Of a stretch of 64,000 bases of DNA, positions 33,873 to 44,407 are shown piece by piece. The stretch is from Acidocella facilis ATCC 35904. GTDB taxonomy: Bacteria; Pseudomonadota; Alphaproteobacteria; Acetobacterales; Acetobacteraceae. The DNA lies in assembly GCF_000687875.1 (NCBI RefSeq), contig NZ_JHYG01000002.1, positions 186,001-250,000 of the forward strand, in the 5' to 3' direction. The notes under the pieces are model-generated. The model ran no database searches. It was not told where the DNA came from and saw nothing but the letters and a program-made list of their open reading frames with translations. Numbering within the stretch: position 1 is the stretch's first letter; each line of letters starts with the position of its first letter. A program made the translations under genes and the position numbers.

Positions 33873-34442
33873 ATGTCCTTGCCCTTGATGCCCAAAGCTA
33901 CCGCAGTCTGGCTGATTGACAAGACCGGCCTCACTTTCGAGCAGATCGCGGATTTCTGTGGCATGCATCCCCTGGAAGTCCAGGCGATCGCGGATGGCGA
34001 GGTCGCGCAAGGAATTGTCGGCTACGATCCGGTGATGAACAAGCAGATCACCGCCGAGGATATCCAACGCTGCGAGGCTGACAGCTCCCGCCGGCTGAAG
34101 CTGCTGCCACAGCCGGAAATGCACAAGAAGCAGAAGGGCGGGCGCTATACCCCCGTGGCCAAGCGCAATGACCGCCCGGATGCCATTGCCTTCCTGCTGC
34201 GTTCCTATCCGCATCTCACCGACGCGCAGATCGTCAAGTTGCTGGGCACCACCAAGGACACCATCCAGAAGATCCGCGACCGCTCGCACTGGAACGCCGC
34301 CAACATCAAGCCGCGCGACCCGGTGATTTTGGGGCTGTGCAAGCAGTCCGACCTGAATGATGCGGTGAATGCCGCCAATGAGCGCGTCACCCGCGAAGGC
34401 CTCACCCCGCCGCCGCCGCCCGGCCCGGCCGAAGCGGCCTGA
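33873..34442 (+). CDS. trcR: Cell-cycle transcriptional regulator TrcR (DUF1013)
   Basis: 189 residues, a highly conserved alphaproteobacterial family. Recognised by MPKATAVWLIDKTGLTFEQIADFCGMHPLEV at the start (a helix-turn-helix), GIVGYDPVMNKQIT, KKQKGGRYTPVAKRNDRPDAIAFLLR and a second helix-turn-helix-like segment LTDAQIVKLLGTTKDTIQKIRDRSHWNAANIKPRDPV. The tail is Pro-rich. It binds DNA and has been tied to CtrA/cell-cycle control in related bacteria. Divergent from DUF1192; followed by a strong terminator. Confidence 0.93.
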   Translation: MSLPLMPKATAVWLIDKTGLTFEQIADFCGMHPLEVQAIADGEVAQGIVGYDPVMNKQITAEDIQRCEADSSRRLKLLPQPEMHKKQKGGRYTPVAKRNDRPDAIAFLLRSYPHLTDAQIVKLLGTTKDTIQKIRDRSHWNAANIKPRDPVILGLCKQSDLNDAVNAANERVTREGLTPPPPPGPAEAA

Positions 34443-34482
34443 TAAACGCGACGGGCCGGAGATAACCAAGCAAGGGCAGCAA

Positions 34483-34507
34483 AAAAGGGGGCTTTTCGCC
34501 CCCTTTT
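34483..34507 (+). terminator. Rho-independent terminator after trcR
   Basis: Perfect 10-bp stem AAAAGGGGGC / GCCCCCTTTT with loop TTTTC, 40 bp after the trcR stop; the A and T runs could serve either strand. Confidence 0.9.
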
Positions 34508-34516
34508 CCGTATTCC

Positions 34517-34640
34517 GACGCTGGCGCATCATGCTTTGAGCATAAAGCGTCAATAGCATGAGGCGCCAAATTTTGCTTTGGCGAGCAATTTCATGCGTTT
34601 ATCTTGACGCTATCGCGTCAATCTCAACACATATTGCTCT
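34517..34640. repeat. Family I repeat, copy with a different left hairpin
   Basis: The right half (about 34579-34640) matches the right half of the 4625 copy over about 60 bp: GGCGAGC, then TTTCATG, GTTTATCTTGACGC (hairpin TTGACGC/GCGTCAA at 34604-34621), AACACATATTGCTCT. The left half is unrelated: a 13-bp stem with one mismatch, GGCGCATCATGCT / AGCATGAGGCGCC (34523-34535, 34555-34567), with an alternative pairing GACGCT/AGCGTC (34517-34522, 34546-34551). Located between the trcR terminator and the convergent YdcH gene. Confidence 0.75.
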
Positions 34641-34646
34641 CGTCTC

Positions 34647-34814
34647 TTATTGAGTGCGTATCCGTTCCATCTCTTCCTTGAGCCGCAATTTCTCAACTTT
34701 CAGGCGGGAAAGTGCCGCCATGTCCGGTAGCGGCCGCCGATCCTCGGCGGCGATCTGGCTTTCCAGGCTGGCATGACGCCCTTTCAGGGCCGCGAGACGT
34801 GATTGCAGGTTCAT
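34647..34814 (-). CDS. YdcH/DUF465 family short coiled-coil protein
   Basis: 55 residues: MNLQSRLAALKGRHASLESQ at the start and SRLKVEKLRLKEEMERI near the end, the typical DUF465 pattern of a short helical hairpin with LK.EK..LKEE. AGGAG lies 6 bases before the ATG at 34814. Function of the family is unknown. It stands alone, with the sulfotransferase gene ending about 135 bp upstream and a family I repeat directly after its stop. Confidence 0.82.
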   Translation of the reverse strand: MNLQSRLAALKGRHASLESQIAAEDRRPLPDMAALSRLKVEKLRLKEEMERIRTQ

Positions 34815-34948
34815 GGTGTCTCCTAATGGCTGATGGCCAACGAAACCCGGGTGCCCCCTTGATCGGCGGGCTGTGCCCGGATGCTCAGGCTAGTCCCATT
34901 GCCATCGAACTGTCACGTGAAATCGGGATCAGTTGGTTTGTGGGCGGA

Positions 34949-35770
34949 TCAATTCTGTGGATAACCGAATTTTTCCATCACCTTCCCGTGCGCGGCCCAG
35001 ATTTTGCCGGCCTGGGCGGGGCTGAGCCGGCCGCGCCAGCCCCCGGCCTCGCCCTGGCGGAAGAATTTAGCCTCACCCGGGCCGCCGGCGCGGTAGCCCT
35101 CGCGCGCTTCCTGCCCGGCCAGCGTCTTGAAGCTGCTGAATTCGATCGCCCGGCTGAGCCGCTCCGGGTCGGGCACGTCCCCGGCCGCACCCAGGAAGCG
35201 GATGATCCGGCCAAAGCCGCGCCGCGGATCGGCCAGCAGATCCTCATAGCGCACCAGCAGACGTCGCGGGGAGGCGACCCAGGAGAGCGCATGGGCGGAC
35301 CAGGAGGAGAGCAGCTCGAACACCTGGGTGCCATCCGAGGCATTGGCAGCACCTTCGGCGTCCATGAAATCGATGATCTCATCCACGGATTTGCCGGTGA
35401 AGGCGGCGTAAGAGAGGGCCACGTCGCGCGGATCGCGGACGATATAGATCGCCCCGGCGGTGGCTTCGGGCGTGATCAGCTGCACCCCATGCGCGCTGAG
35501 ATACGCGTTATGGGTTTTCACGAACACCAGATCCTCATGCAGCCGGGTCAGGGCCTCATGCACCTGGGGCCGGCGCGCTTGGACCTCGGCGGGGGGCAAA
35601 ATCTCCCCCGGCGTGCCGAAAAACGCCATCGCGCATTCGGAGATGGTGACATCCACCAGCGCGTTGATGCTGTGCGGGGTCCGCGCGTTCAGCACATAAT
35701 TATGCAGAAACGCCCTGACCCAGGTATTGCCGGATTTGGGATAGGAGGCGAGCCAGACCAGCTTGCCCAT
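34949..35770 (-). CDS. Sulfotransferase-domain protein
   Basis: 273 residues from ATG 35770. The PAPS 5'-phosphosulfate loop is WLASYPKSGNTWVRAFLHN (residues 6-24) and the 3'-phosphate motif is YIVRDPRDVALSYAAFTG. KTHNAYLSAHG carries the usual conserved His/Lys region. It is a cytoplasmic sulfotransferase of the aryl/carbohydrate type; the acceptor is unknown and no other sulfation gene is nearby. It follows the SNF2 helicase gene by 16 bp on the same strand. Confidence 0.87.
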   Translation of the reverse strand: MGKLVWLASYPKSGNTWVRAFLHNYVLNARTPHSINALVDVTISECAMAFFGTPGEILPPAEVQARRPQVHEALTRLHEDLVFVKTHNAYLSAHGVQLITPEATAGAIYIVRDPRDVALSYAAFTGKSVDEIIDFMDAEGAANASDGTQVFELLSSWSAHALSWVASPRRLLVRYEDLLADPRRGFGRIIRFLGAAGDVPDPERLSRAIEFSSFKTLAGQEAREGYRAGGPGEAKFFRQGEAGGWRGRLSPAQAGKIWAAHGKVMEKFGYPQN

Positions 35771-35786
35771 GCACGCCTCCTGATTT

Positions 35787-38507
35787 TTACGCCGCTTCCG
35801 CCGCTTCCGAAGCCGCCGTGTCGCTGCCGAACAGGAAGTCGATATCATCGGCGTTGAAGGCCATGCCGCCGGCATCCTGGAAGGCGATGGAGGCCAGCTC
35901 CGCCTTGCGCTGCTGCAGCTCCAGAATCCGCTCCTCGACCGTCTCGGTCGCGATCAGCTTATAGACGAACACGGATTTGGTCTGGCCGATCCGGTGCGCG
36001 CGGTCGGAGGCCTGGGCCTCGATCGCCGGGTTCCACCAGGGGTCGTAATGGATGACGGTATCGGCCGAGGTCAGGTTCAAGCCGCGCCCGCCGGCTTTCA
36101 GCGAGATCAGGAACAAAGGCACCTCGCCGGCCTCGAAGCGCTGCACCGGGGTGGCGCGGTCGCGGGTATCGCCGCGCAGCTCGACGAAGGGAATCCCCGC
36201 CTCGTCCAGGCGCGGCTTGATCAGATCCAGCATCGAGGTGAATTGCGAGAACACCAGGATGCGCCGCCCTTCCGGGATCAGCTCGGAGACCATCTCCATC
36301 AGATCATCCAGCTTGGCGGAGCTTTCGGTGCCGCGCGTCGCACCCAGCTTCACCAGGCGCGGGTCGCAGCAGGCCTGGCGCAGCTTCAAAAGCGCATCCA
36401 GCACGATGACCCGGCTCTGCGCCAAAGTGCGCTCGGCCATCTGCTCCTTCACCGTCTCATACAGCGTACCGCGAATGGTCTCGTAGAGCTCCCGCTGGTC
36501 CGGCGCCAAAGTGATGCGGCGCAGGATGGTGTGCTTGGGCGGCAGCTCGGTCGCCACCTCGGACTTGGTGCGGCGCAGGATGAAAGGCTGGATGCGGCTG
36601 ATCAGCTGGCCGCGCACCACCGGATCGCCGTTCTTCTCGATCGGCGTGCGGAAGCGCTTGGTAAAGCCGCGCCGGTCGCCCAGCAGGCCCGGCATCAGGA
36701 AGGCGAATTGCGACCACAGCTCGTCGAGATTATTCTCAATCGGCGTGCCGGAGAGGCAGATCTTGTTCTCGGCCTTGAGCTGGCAGACCGCGCGCGTCGC
36801 CCGCGCCTCGGGGGATTTGATCGCCTGCGCCTCGTCCAGCACGGTGAGGTGCCAGGGCAGCGGCTTCATGAATTCGATGTCGCGGGTCAGCACCGTATAG
36901 GTGGTGACGACGACATTCACATCCTCCAGCTTGTCGCGCTTCTCATGGCGCTCCATGCCGTGCAGCACTTCCACCCGCAGATGCGGGGCGAATTTGCGCA
37001 GCTCCGCCGTCCAATTGGCGACCAGCGAGGTCGGCACCACGATCAGCGCCGGGGCGGTCAGCCGGCCCTCGGCATGTTCCACGCAAATATGCGCGATGGT
37101 CTGCGCGGTCTTGCCCAGCCCCATATCGTCGGCCAGGAAGGCGCCCAGCCCGTGCCCGGCCAGATGCTGCAGCCAGTCCACGCCATGCTGCTGATAAGGG
37201 CGCAGCGACCCCTTGAAGGCCTCCGGCACTTCCACCGGGATGATCTCCGGTTCGCCGCGGAAGCGCTCGACATAGGCCTCGATATCGGCGGCGTTCTGCC
37301 AGGATGTGGTGAGCACATCCTCCAGATCCAGCACCGTGGCGGCGGCCCCCACGGGGAGAACCAGATTTTTCTCGGCGGTGCGCCCGGCGGCCTCGATCAG
37401 ATCGCCCATCACGTTCAGCAGCCGCTTGATGCGGTCCGCCGGCAGCTTGATGACGCGGCCATCCTCCAGCGAGGTGATGATTTCGCCATCGACGATCTGC
37501 GCCGCCTCATAGCCGCCACGGGCCAACAGATGCTCCAGGATCGGCAGCAGCGGGTGCCGCTCGCCATCGATCTCGATGCCGAATTCCAGGCTGAAATTGC
37601 CCTTCTCGGCATCCTGCACCACCACGTCCAGATTGCCGACATTATCGGCCAGCTGCGGGCCGAAATTCGCGTCGATCTGCGCCTGCCAGCCTTTCTCGGT
37701 CAGTTCCGGGATGCGCACGGCGACGAAATGGTGCCATTTGGCGGCGGCATCCTCGCCCCGGAACACCAGCACGCGCTGGCCGCGCGCGGCTTTGCCATCG
37801 GCCACGCGCATCTGCACGAAGCCATCCGGGCGCAGCTCGTCCAGGGCAGCGGCTTCAGCCGCCGGGTCGCGGCGGATGAAGGCGATCTGCCCGCCGGTAC
37901 GCACCCGCATGAACTGGCTGTCATCGGCGCCATCCACGCGCACGCCGCCATAATCGAAATCCAGCGTCAGCACGTCGATCATGCGCTGGCGGTTATATTC
38001 ATCCGGGCCGGTGACCCGGCGCAGGCGCATCACCGGGGTGGCAGAGCGCTCCAGCACGGTCGCACCCGGCTCCGGCGCATCCGGCACCACGGCCAGCAGC
38101 GTCGCCGCCGGGCGGGCGCGCCGGCCGGTGGGGCGCGGGCGGACCGGCGGCGGGGTATAGGTGCGCTCGCCGGCGGGGATCACGGTGTCGATCAGGCTCT
38201 TCGGCTCGGCCTTGCGCAATTCCGGGAATTTCGCCAGCGCCGCCAGCGCGGTGGCGGCCAGATGCCGGCAGCCGCGCTCGCCGCAGGAGCATTCACGCTC
38301 GGCAAAGGAAATCCTGCTGCCCTTGCGCTCCGGGGTGAGGGAGGTGGTGCGGCGGGTGCCGTCCATATCCTCGACGATGCCGTCGATGGTGTCGCCCTGC
38401 AGCGTCACATCCTTCACAAAGCCCAGCGCGATGACGCTCTGGGCCCGGCGGATGATGGCGGAATCGAAGACACGATCAAAATCTTCGGCGGAAAACGGCA
38501 CCGGCAT
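35787..38507 (-). CDS. SNF2-family DEAD/DEAH helicase with SWIM zinc finger
   Basis: 906 residues. The N-terminus has a SWIM finger (ECSCGERGCRHLAATALAAL, about residues 69-88). The middle region (about 150-420) is of unknown fold. The C-terminal half is a SNF2 ATPase: LADDMGLGKTAQTIAH (motif I), VVPTSLVANW (Ia), LDEAQAIKSP (motif II), CLSGTPIENNLDELWSQF (III), then the second lobe with ILVFSQFTSMLDLI, LISLKAGGRGLNLTSADTVIHYDPWWNPAIEAQASDRAHRIGQTK (V/VI). Such proteins remodel protein-DNA complexes, often at stalled polymerase. Role here unknown. The upstream 119-bp gap to nadE holds a CGCCGG/CCGGCG hairpin. Confidence 0.92.
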   Translation of the reverse strand: MPVPFSAEDFDRVFDSAIIRRAQSVIALGFVKDVTLQGDTIDGIVEDMDGTRRTTSLTPERKGSRISFAERECSCGERGCRHLAATALAALAKFPELRKAEPKSLIDTVIPAGERTYTPPPVRPRPTGRRARPAATLLAVVPDAPEPGATVLERSATPVMRLRRVTGPDEYNRQRMIDVLTLDFDYGGVRVDGADDSQFMRVRTGGQIAFIRRDPAAEAAALDELRPDGFVQMRVADGKAARGQRVLVFRGEDAAAKWHHFVAVRIPELTEKGWQAQIDANFGPQLADNVGNLDVVVQDAEKGNFSLEFGIEIDGERHPLLPILEHLLARGGYEAAQIVDGEIITSLEDGRVIKLPADRIKRLLNVMGDLIEAAGRTAEKNLVLPVGAAATVLDLEDVLTTSWQNAADIEAYVERFRGEPEIIPVEVPEAFKGSLRPYQQHGVDWLQHLAGHGLGAFLADDMGLGKTAQTIAHICVEHAEGRLTAPALIVVPTSLVANWTAELRKFAPHLRVEVLHGMERHEKRDKLEDVNVVVTTYTVLTRDIEFMKPLPWHLTVLDEAQAIKSPEARATRAVCQLKAENKICLSGTPIENNLDELWSQFAFLMPGLLGDRRGFTKRFRTPIEKNGDPVVRGQLISRIQPFILRRTKSEVATELPPKHTILRRITLAPDQRELYETIRGTLYETVKEQMAERTLAQSRVIVLDALLKLRQACCDPRLVKLGATRGTESSAKLDDLMEMVSELIPEGRRILVFSQFTSMLDLIKPRLDEAGIPFVELRGDTRDRATPVQRFEAGEVPLFLISLKAGGRGLNLTSADTVIHYDPWWNPAIEAQASDRAHRIGQTKSVFVYKLIATETVEERILELQQRKAELASIAFQDAGGMAFNADDIDFLFGSDTAASEAAEAA

Positions 38508-38626
38508 CGTCTAGCTCAAACTCCCCATGGAACACCCGCCGGACGAACCGGCGAAAGGGTGTAATAGCCGCTTCTGGAGAAAAGGCCAGAGGAATTACAG
38601 CGAATATTGCGGGACGCTGACCCGAG

Positions 38627-40291
38627 CTATTTGATAAGGTTGGTAAACCCGTTGGTCAGCGGATAGCGCCTGTCGCGCCCGAAGGCTTTCGCGGTGATCT
38701 TCACCCCCGGCGGGGCCTGGCGGCGCTTATATTCGGCGCGGTCCAGCAGCTTGATTACCCGCAGCACCGTCTCGCGCGCGAAGCCCTCCGCCACGATCTC
38801 CTCGGCCGAGCGCTCGCCCTCGATCAGATGTTCCAGAATGGCATCCAACACCTCGTAAGGCGGCAGGCTGTCCTGGTCGGTCTGGTTGTCGCGCAGTTCG
38901 GCCGAAGGCGGCTTGGTGATGATGCGCTCGGGCATCGCCGGGCCGGGCTGGGTCAGCGCGCCGTGCGGGTGGTGTTCGTTGCGCCAGCGCGAAAGCGCGA
39001 ACACGGTGGTTTTGTAGATATCCTTCAGCACCGAATAGCCGCCGCACATATCGCCATAAAGCGTGGCGTAACCGACTGACATCTCGGACTTGTTGCCGGT
39101 GGTCAGCAGCATCGGGCCGAATTTGTTGGAAATCGCCATCAGGATCAGCCCGCGCGAACGGGACTGGATATTTTCCTCGGTGATATCCGCCGCCTTGCCG
39201 GCAAAGGCCGGGGCCAGCGCCGCCTCGAACGCCTCGGTGGCGCCGGAGATGGGGATGGTCTCGTAAGGGATTCCCAGCATCCGCGCGCATTCGGCCGCGT
39301 CTTCCAGGCTGTGGGCGGAGGTATAGCGGCTGGGCAGCATCACCGCGCGCACGCGCGCCGGCCCCAGCGCATCGGCGGCGACAGCGGCGGAGATGGCGCT
39401 GTCGATCCCGCCCGAGAGCCCCAGCACCACGCCGGGGAAGCCGTTCTTGTTCACATAATCGCGCAGGCCCCACATCATCGCCTGGTAGATCAGCGCGCAG
39501 CGCTCCGGCTCCGGGGCGAGTTTCTGCGGGGTGCAGACCAGCCCGGCTTCGGTGCGGGTCCAGGTGGTGAGGGTGATCGCTTCCTCGAAATGCGGCATCT
39601 GCACCGCCAGCGAGCGATCGGCGTTCAGCACGAAGGAGGCGCCGTCGAACACCACCTCATCCTGGCCGCAGACCTGGGCGGCGAAGACATAAGGCAGGCC
39701 GGTTTCCACCACCCGCTCCACCGCCAGTGTGACCCGGCGGGTCTGCTTGCCATCCTCGAACGGCGAGCCGTTGATGGAGAGCAGCATCTCCGCCCCGGTT
39801 TCCGCCAATGTTTCCGAGACGGCCGGCAGCCACCAATCCTCGCAGATCATCAGCCCCAGCCGGAAGCCACGGAACGGCACCGGGCCGGAGGGCGTGCCGG
39901 CATCGAACACGCGCTTTTCGTCGAACACGCCGTAATTGGGCAGCTCCACCTTGGCGCGACGCGCGGCGATGCGCCCGCCTTCCAGCAGAAAGGCGGCATT
40001 ATGCAGCTTCCCGCCATTGCGCCAGGGCAGCCCGACGATGATTCCCGGCCCGCCATCGGCGGTCTCCGCCGCCAGCGTTTCCGCCGCCGCCTCGCAGGCG
40101 GCGACGAAGGCGGGTTTCAGCACCAGATCCTCCGGCGGATAGCCGGCGATGGAGAGCTCCGGTGTGACCACCAGATCCGCCCCCAGCCTCGCCCCTTCGG
40201 CACGGGCGGCGCGCAGCTTGGCGAGGTTTTTGTCGATCGCGCCCAGATGCAGATTGATCTGCGCGATGGCGATGTTCAGCGTGTCACTCAT
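38627..40291 (-). CDS. nadE: Glutamine-dependent NAD+ synthetase
   Basis: 554 residues from ATG 40291; a GTG at 40303 with CGGAG upstream would add four. The N-terminal nitrilase-type amidase domain supplies ammonia (ELSIAGYPPEDL with Glu, ELPNYGVFDEKR with Lys, LGLMICEDWW with Cys). The C-terminal synthetase domain has the ATP loop LGLSGGIDSAISAAVAADAL and TTGNKSEMSVGYATLYGDMCGGYSVLKD. It amidates deamido-NAD in the last step of NAD synthesis. It lies just downstream of pncB, so the two form an NAD salvage/synthesis unit. Confidence 0.95.
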   Translation of the reverse strand: MSDTLNIAIAQINLHLGAIDKNLAKLRAARAEGARLGADLVVTPELSIAGYPPEDLVLKPAFVAACEAAAETLAAETADGGPGIIVGLPWRNGGKLHNAAFLLEGGRIAARRAKVELPNYGVFDEKRVFDAGTPSGPVPFRGFRLGLMICEDWWLPAVSETLAETGAEMLLSINGSPFEDGKQTRRVTLAVERVVETGLPYVFAAQVCGQDEVVFDGASFVLNADRSLAVQMPHFEEAITLTTWTRTEAGLVCTPQKLAPEPERCALIYQAMMWGLRDYVNKNGFPGVVLGLSGGIDSAISAAVAADALGPARVRAVMLPSRYTSAHSLEDAAECARMLGIPYETIPISGATEAFEAALAPAFAGKAADITEENIQSRSRGLILMAISNKFGPMLLTTGNKSEMSVGYATLYGDMCGGYSVLKDIYKTTVFALSRWRNEHHPHGALTQPGPAMPERIITKPPSAELRDNQTDQDSLPPYEVLDAILEHLIEGERSAEEIVAEGFARETVLRVIKLLDRAEYKRRQAPPGVKITAKAFGRDRRYPLTNGFTNLIK

Positions 40292-40312
40292 CTCGTCAGC
40301 CACAGGCTCCGT

Positions 40313-41446
40313 TTACCCCTTGGCCGGGCGGAGCAGGAACTCGCGCCCGATCTTCACCCGCGGCACCCCGTCATAGGCGACGATGTCGGCGGTGGCGTAG
40401 GTCTCGCTCCAGCTCTCGGGGATGAAGCTGCCGGTGCCGACCACGTCGATCGGCGCCTTGGCATCGGCCATCACCGAGCATTTCTCCACGCCGAAGCCGG
40501 AGGAGGCGACGATTTTCACCGCCCCGAACCCGGCCTCGTTCAGCGCCTCGCGCATCTTCCAGATGGCGGCGGCGGAGACGCCGGTGCCGATCAGGTAATT
40601 CAGCTCGCGTTGGCTGCGATAGCGGCGCATCGCGCCCGGCGCGTTGCGCTCCAGCACGGCGTAGCTCTCCTGCGGGCCGAGCCCTTCCAGATAGCGCCCG
40701 CCATGGGTGTCCAGCCGCACCGAGATGCGCCCGGCGGCGGCCAGCTCCGGAAAGCGCCGGCAGACTTCCAGCGCATCCGTCACTTCCCGGCCGAAATAAT
40801 CCACCAGCACGGTCAGCGGCTCGTCCGGGAAGGTCTCGCGGAACATCTCGGCGGCGCGCAGCGTGGAGTTGGCGTAGCCGATCAGCGCGTGCGGCATGGT
40901 GCCATAGCCGTGCGGGGCGCCGAAATAATGCGCTGTCCAGTCATTGGCGTTGCCGATGAAGCCTCTCGCCCCTTCGGCCTGGGCGGCGCGGGAGCCCACG
41001 GCGCAGCCATAGGCCATGATCTCCTGCATCTCCGCCCCGGCGCAATGGCGCGCTTCCATCGCCAGGAAGGCGGCGTTGGGCAGGGCCATGGCCATCTGGT
41101 AGGCGTTATGCGCGGCGACACAGGCCGGGCCGATTTTCTGCAGCGCCAGTGTTTCAAGGTCAGAGAGGGCGACGAAGGAGCCGGTGACATAAGCCAGCGG
41201 CTCGCCGGCCCCGACCCAGGCACCTTCCTTGTGCGGCAGCTCGATCTGGAAATCCCGCCCGCGCGTGCGCGCCACGCTCTGCAGCCACTCGACCATGATC
41301 GAGGGCGCAGAGACCACCGGGCGGCGCAGGAAGATCGCGTAGGTCACCCGGGCATCGCCGAATTTGGCGACGATCTCCCGGGTGCGGTTGAAATAGGCGT
41401 CTGTCCGCGCGGCGATGTCGCTATCGGACAAAGGCGCCGGGGTCAC
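40313..41446 (-). CDS. pncB: Nicotinate phosphoribosyltransferase
   Basis: 377 residues, GTG start in a GTGA overlap with the upstream DAHP synthase stop. It resembles the short bacterial PncB-like group: [11 protein letters not shown] near the N-terminus, [54 protein letters not shown]...[23 protein letters not shown] and [11 protein letters not shown] at the phosphate-binding end. It converts nicotinate and PRPP to nicotinate mononucleotide, feeding nadE directly downstream. Confidence 0.9.
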   Translation of the reverse strand: MTPAPLSDSDIAARTDAYFNRTREIVAKFGDARVTYAIFLRRPVVSAPSIMVEWLQSVARTRGRDFQIELPHKEGAWVGAGEPLAYVTGSFVALSDLETLALQKIGPACVAAHNAYQMAMALPNAAFLAMEARHCAGAEMQEIMAYGCAVGSRAAQAEGARGFIGNANDWTAHYFGAPHGYGTMPHALIGYANSTLRAAEMFRETFPDEPLTVLVDYFGREVTDALEVCRRFPELAAAGRISVRLDTHGGRYLEGLGPQESYAVLERNAPGAMRRYRSQRELNYLIGTGVSAAAIWKMREALNEAGFGAVKIVASSGFGVEKCSVMADAKAPIDVVGTGSFIPESWSETYATADIVAYDGVPRVKIGREFLLRPAKG

Positions 41447-42831
41447 GCCTTGGCTTTCGAGGCGCGGCGGGATTTCAGCTCATCGGCCAGGTAGAACGCC
41501 ACTTCCAGCGATTGCTCGGCGTTCAAGCGCGGGTCGCAGAAGGTCTCGTAGCGCTCACCCAGCCCGTCCTCGGAAAGGCCGCGCGCGCCGCCGACACATT
41601 CGGTGACGTCCCGCCCGGTCATTTCCAGATGCGCGCCGCCGGCCACGGTGCCCTCGGCCTCATGCGCGTCGAAGAAGCCGCGCAGCTCGGCGACGATATC
41701 GTCGAAGCGGCGGGTCTTGATCTTGGCGGCGGTGGTGATGCCGTTGCCGTGCATCGCATCGCAGAGCCAGACCGGGCTGCGCCCGGCCTGCTTCACCGCG
41801 CGCAGCAAAGGCGGCAGCTTCTCCGCCACCTTGCCCGCCCCCATGCGGGTGATCAGGGTCAGCCTTCCCGGCTCGTTCTCCGGGTCCAGCACATCCATGA
41901 TCCGCAGCAGGTCATCCACTTCCATGCTCGGGCCGACCTTCATGCCGATCGGGTTCTTGATGCCGCGCATGAATTCCACATGCGCGCCATCGAGCTGGCG
42001 GGTGCGGTCGCCGATCCAGAGGAAATGCGCCGAGCAGGCGTAATTGTCGCCGCTGGTGGAATCCACCCGGGTCAGGGCTTCCTCATAAGGCAGCAGCAGC
42101 GCCTCGTGGCTGGTATAGAAATCCGTCTCGCGGATCTGCGGGGTGGCGGCGCTGGAGAGGCCGCAGGCGGCCATGAAGCGCAGCGTCTCGTCGATGCGCG
42201 TGGAGAGATCCTGGTACTTCGCCGCCAGCGGGGATTTTTCGACGAAATCCAGGTTCCAGCGATGCACCTCATGCAGGTCCGCGTAACCGCCGGAGGCGAA
42301 GGCGCGCAGCAGGTTCAGCGTGCCGGCGGACTGGAAATAGCCGAACTCCATGCGCGTCGGGTCCGGGATGCGGGCCTGCGCGGTGAATTCAGGCGCGTTG
42401 ATGATGTCCCCGCGATAGGAGGGCAGGGTGACATCGCCAATGGTCTCATTGTCCGAGGAGCGCGGCTTGGCGAACTGCCCGGCCATGCGGCCGAGCTTCA
42501 CCACCGGCATGGCGCCGCCGAAGGTCAGCACCACCGCCATCTGCAGCAGCACGCGGAAGGTGTCGCGGATCACGTTGGCGGTGAAATCGCCGAAGCTCTC
42601 GGCGCAATCGCCCCCCTGCAGCACGAAGGCCTCGCCCTTGGCGGCGGCGGCCAGATGCGCCTTTAGGTTCCGCGCCTCGCCGGCAAACACCAGCGGCGGA
42701 AACTTCGCCAGGCGCGCTTCCATCGCGGCGAGCTTGGCCGGGTCCGGATAGCTCGGCACCTGCCGGATCGGGCAGTTGCGCCAGCTTTGCGGGGTCCAGC
42801 CGGACAGGGTGGCTGGGGTGATCGTATCCAT
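41443..42831 (-). CDS. aroF: Class II 3-deoxy-7-phosphoheptulonate synthase
   Basis: 462 residues from ATG 42831 (GGAGA 5 bases upstream). The plant/mycobacterial-type class II enzyme is recognised by [71 protein letters not shown], and the C-terminal [10 protein letters not shown]...[18 protein letters not shown]...[15 protein letters not shown]. It condenses PEP and erythrose-4-phosphate, the first shikimate-pathway step. It probably shares a transcript with pncB and nadE, an unrelated pathway. Confidence 0.94.
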   Translation of the reverse strand: MDTITPATLSGWTPQSWRNCPIRQVPSYPDPAKLAAMEARLAKFPPLVFAGEARNLKAHLAAAAKGEAFVLQGGDCAESFGDFTANVIRDTFRVLLQMAVVLTFGGAMPVVKLGRMAGQFAKPRSSDNETIGDVTLPSYRGDIINAPEFTAQARIPDPTRMEFGYFQSAGTLNLLRAFASGGYADLHEVHRWNLDFVEKSPLAAKYQDLSTRIDETLRFMAACGLSSAATPQIRETDFYTSHEALLLPYEEALTRVDSTSGDNYACSAHFLWIGDRTRQLDGAHVEFMRGIKNPIGMKVGPSMEVDDLLRIMDVLDPENEPGRLTLITRMGAGKVAEKLPPLLRAVKQAGRSPVWLCDAMHGNGITTAAKIKTRRFDDIVAELRGFFDAHEAEGTVAGGAHLEMTGRDVTECVGGARGLSEDGLGERYETFCDPRLNAEQSLEVAFYLADELKSRRASKAKA

Positions 42832-42889
42832 GGTGTCTCCAGACGGGCGTTCCTTATCCGCCCTATAAAGCGCGATTTGAAAAGAAACG

Positions 42890-44251
42890 CTACTCGGCCG
42901 CCGCCAAGGCCCCGGCAACCCTGGTCTGTGTGCGCATGGTCACGAATTCCTCGGCCGCCGTCGGGTGGATGCCGATGGTGCGGTCGAAATCCGCCTTGGT
43001 CGCCCCGGCGATGATCGCCACCGCCAGACCCTGCATGATCTCCGGCGCGTCCTCGCCCAGCATATGCGCGCCCAGCAGCTTGTCCGTGTCCGCATCCACG
43101 ATCAGCTTCATCAGCGTCTTGCGGGCCCGGCCGGAGATTGTGTGGCGCATCGGGGTGAATTTCGAGACGAAGATCTTTGCGCCCGCCGGGGCCTGGTCCT
43201 CGGTGATCCCGACGCTGGCGATGGGCGGGATCGAGAACACCGCACTCGGCACGTTCGCAAGGCTCACCCCGCGCGGCTTGTTGCCGAACAGACTATCCGC
43301 CAGCGCATGGCCCTGGGCGGTGGCGACGGGGGTGAGGTTCACCTGGTCGGTGACGTCGCCCAGCGCGTAGATATGCGCAACATTGGTGGCGAAATCCGTG
43401 CCGATGGGGATTTCCCCCTTCGGTCCGGTTTGCACCCCGGCGGCGCCGAGATTGAGCCCCCTGGTATTGGGCGCGCGGCCGGTGGCGAAAAACACCAGGT
43501 CGACCTCGATGACGCTGCCATCCGAGAGTTGCACCTGCTTGGCGCCGCCCTCGGCGGTGATCGCAACCGGTAGCGTGCCGGGATGCTGGCGCACGCCACT
43601 CTGCTCCAGCGCCTCGGCCAGCCCGGCGCGCAGATCCGCATCGAAGCCGCGCAGAGGCAGGGGCTGGCGGTAGATGAGATGCGTCTCAGCCCCCAGCCCC
43701 GCGAACACCCCGGCGAATTCCACCGCGATATAGCCGCTGCCGACCACGGCGACGCGTCTGGGCATCTCCGGCAAGGCGAAAATATCATCCGAGACCACGG
43801 CATGCTCGGCGCCGGGGATCTCCAGACCGGTCGGGTGGCCGCCCGTGGCGATGAGGATACGCTCGGCGGTGATGCGCTCGCCCCCGACATCGAGCGTATG
43901 CGCGTCGATGAAGGTGGCGCGGGCGTCGAAGATTTTCGCGCCGGCATTGTCCAGCAGCCGGCGATAGATGCCGTTGAGGCGGGAAATTTCCTTGTCCTTG
44001 GCGGCGATCAGCGCGGCCCAGTCATGCCCGCCCTTGGCGATGTCCCAGCCAAAGCCGCGCGCGTCATCCGCCGCGCCGCCATATTCGGCGGCCATCACCA
44101 TGAATTTCTTCGGCACGCAGCCGACATTCACGCAGGTGCCGCCCCAGAAGCGCGCTTCGGCGACGCCCACCCGTGCGCCGTGTCCCGCGGAAATCCGCGC
44201 GGCGCGCACCCCGCCAGAGCCGCCGCCGATCACGAAGAGGTCGAAATCCAT
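42890..44251 (-). CDS. gor: Glutathione-disulfide reductase
   Basis: 453 residues from ATG 44251, with AGGA nine bases upstream; an ATG at 44269 is possible. FAD motif [23 protein letters not shown], redox disulfide [20 protein letters not shown] fold [22 protein letters not shown] ribityl site [16 protein letters not shown], and the C-terminal interface [15 protein letters not shown] with the catalytic His. It reduces oxidised glutathione with NADPH. It is divergent from the TPR-glycosyltransferase gene. Confidence 0.93.
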   Translation of the reverse strand: MDFDLFVIGGGSGGVRAARISAGHGARVGVAEARFWGGTCVNVGCVPKKFMVMAAEYGGAADDARGFGWDIAKGGHDWAALIAAKDKEISRLNGIYRRLLDNAGAKIFDARATFIDAHTLDVGGERITAERILIATGGHPTGLEIPGAEHAVVSDDIFALPEMPRRVAVVGSGYIAVEFAGVFAGLGAETHLIYRQPLPLRGFDADLRAGLAEALEQSGVRQHPGTLPVAITAEGGAKQVQLSDGSVIEVDLVFFATGRAPNTRGLNLGAAGVQTGPKGEIPIGTDFATNVAHIYALGDVTDQVNLTPVATAQGHALADSLFGNKPRGVSLANVPSAVFSIPPIASVGITEDQAPAGAKIFVSKFTPMRHTISGRARKTLMKLIVDADTDKLLGAHMLGEDAPEIMQGLAVAIIAGATKADFDRTIGIHPTAAEEFVTMRTQTRVAGALAAAE

Positions 44252-44407
44252 CGATGAAGATCCTGTCATTTCCGCATTTACCTAATATGCGGAAGCTGCT
44301 TTTACCAATGCACGTCCTTCGGGGCGGGTCATCTTCCCGCGCCCGGTTGAAAAACCGCAGCCATGCAGGGACCATGGCGCGGGGCGAGGTGAAACAGGGA
44401 AGACGGC

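Noticed and set aside
35994-38564. 856-residue open frame antisense to the SNF2 helicase
   Set aside because: The minus-strand helicase has complete ATPase motifs; the plus frame shows no domain and the same biased composition as other shadows.
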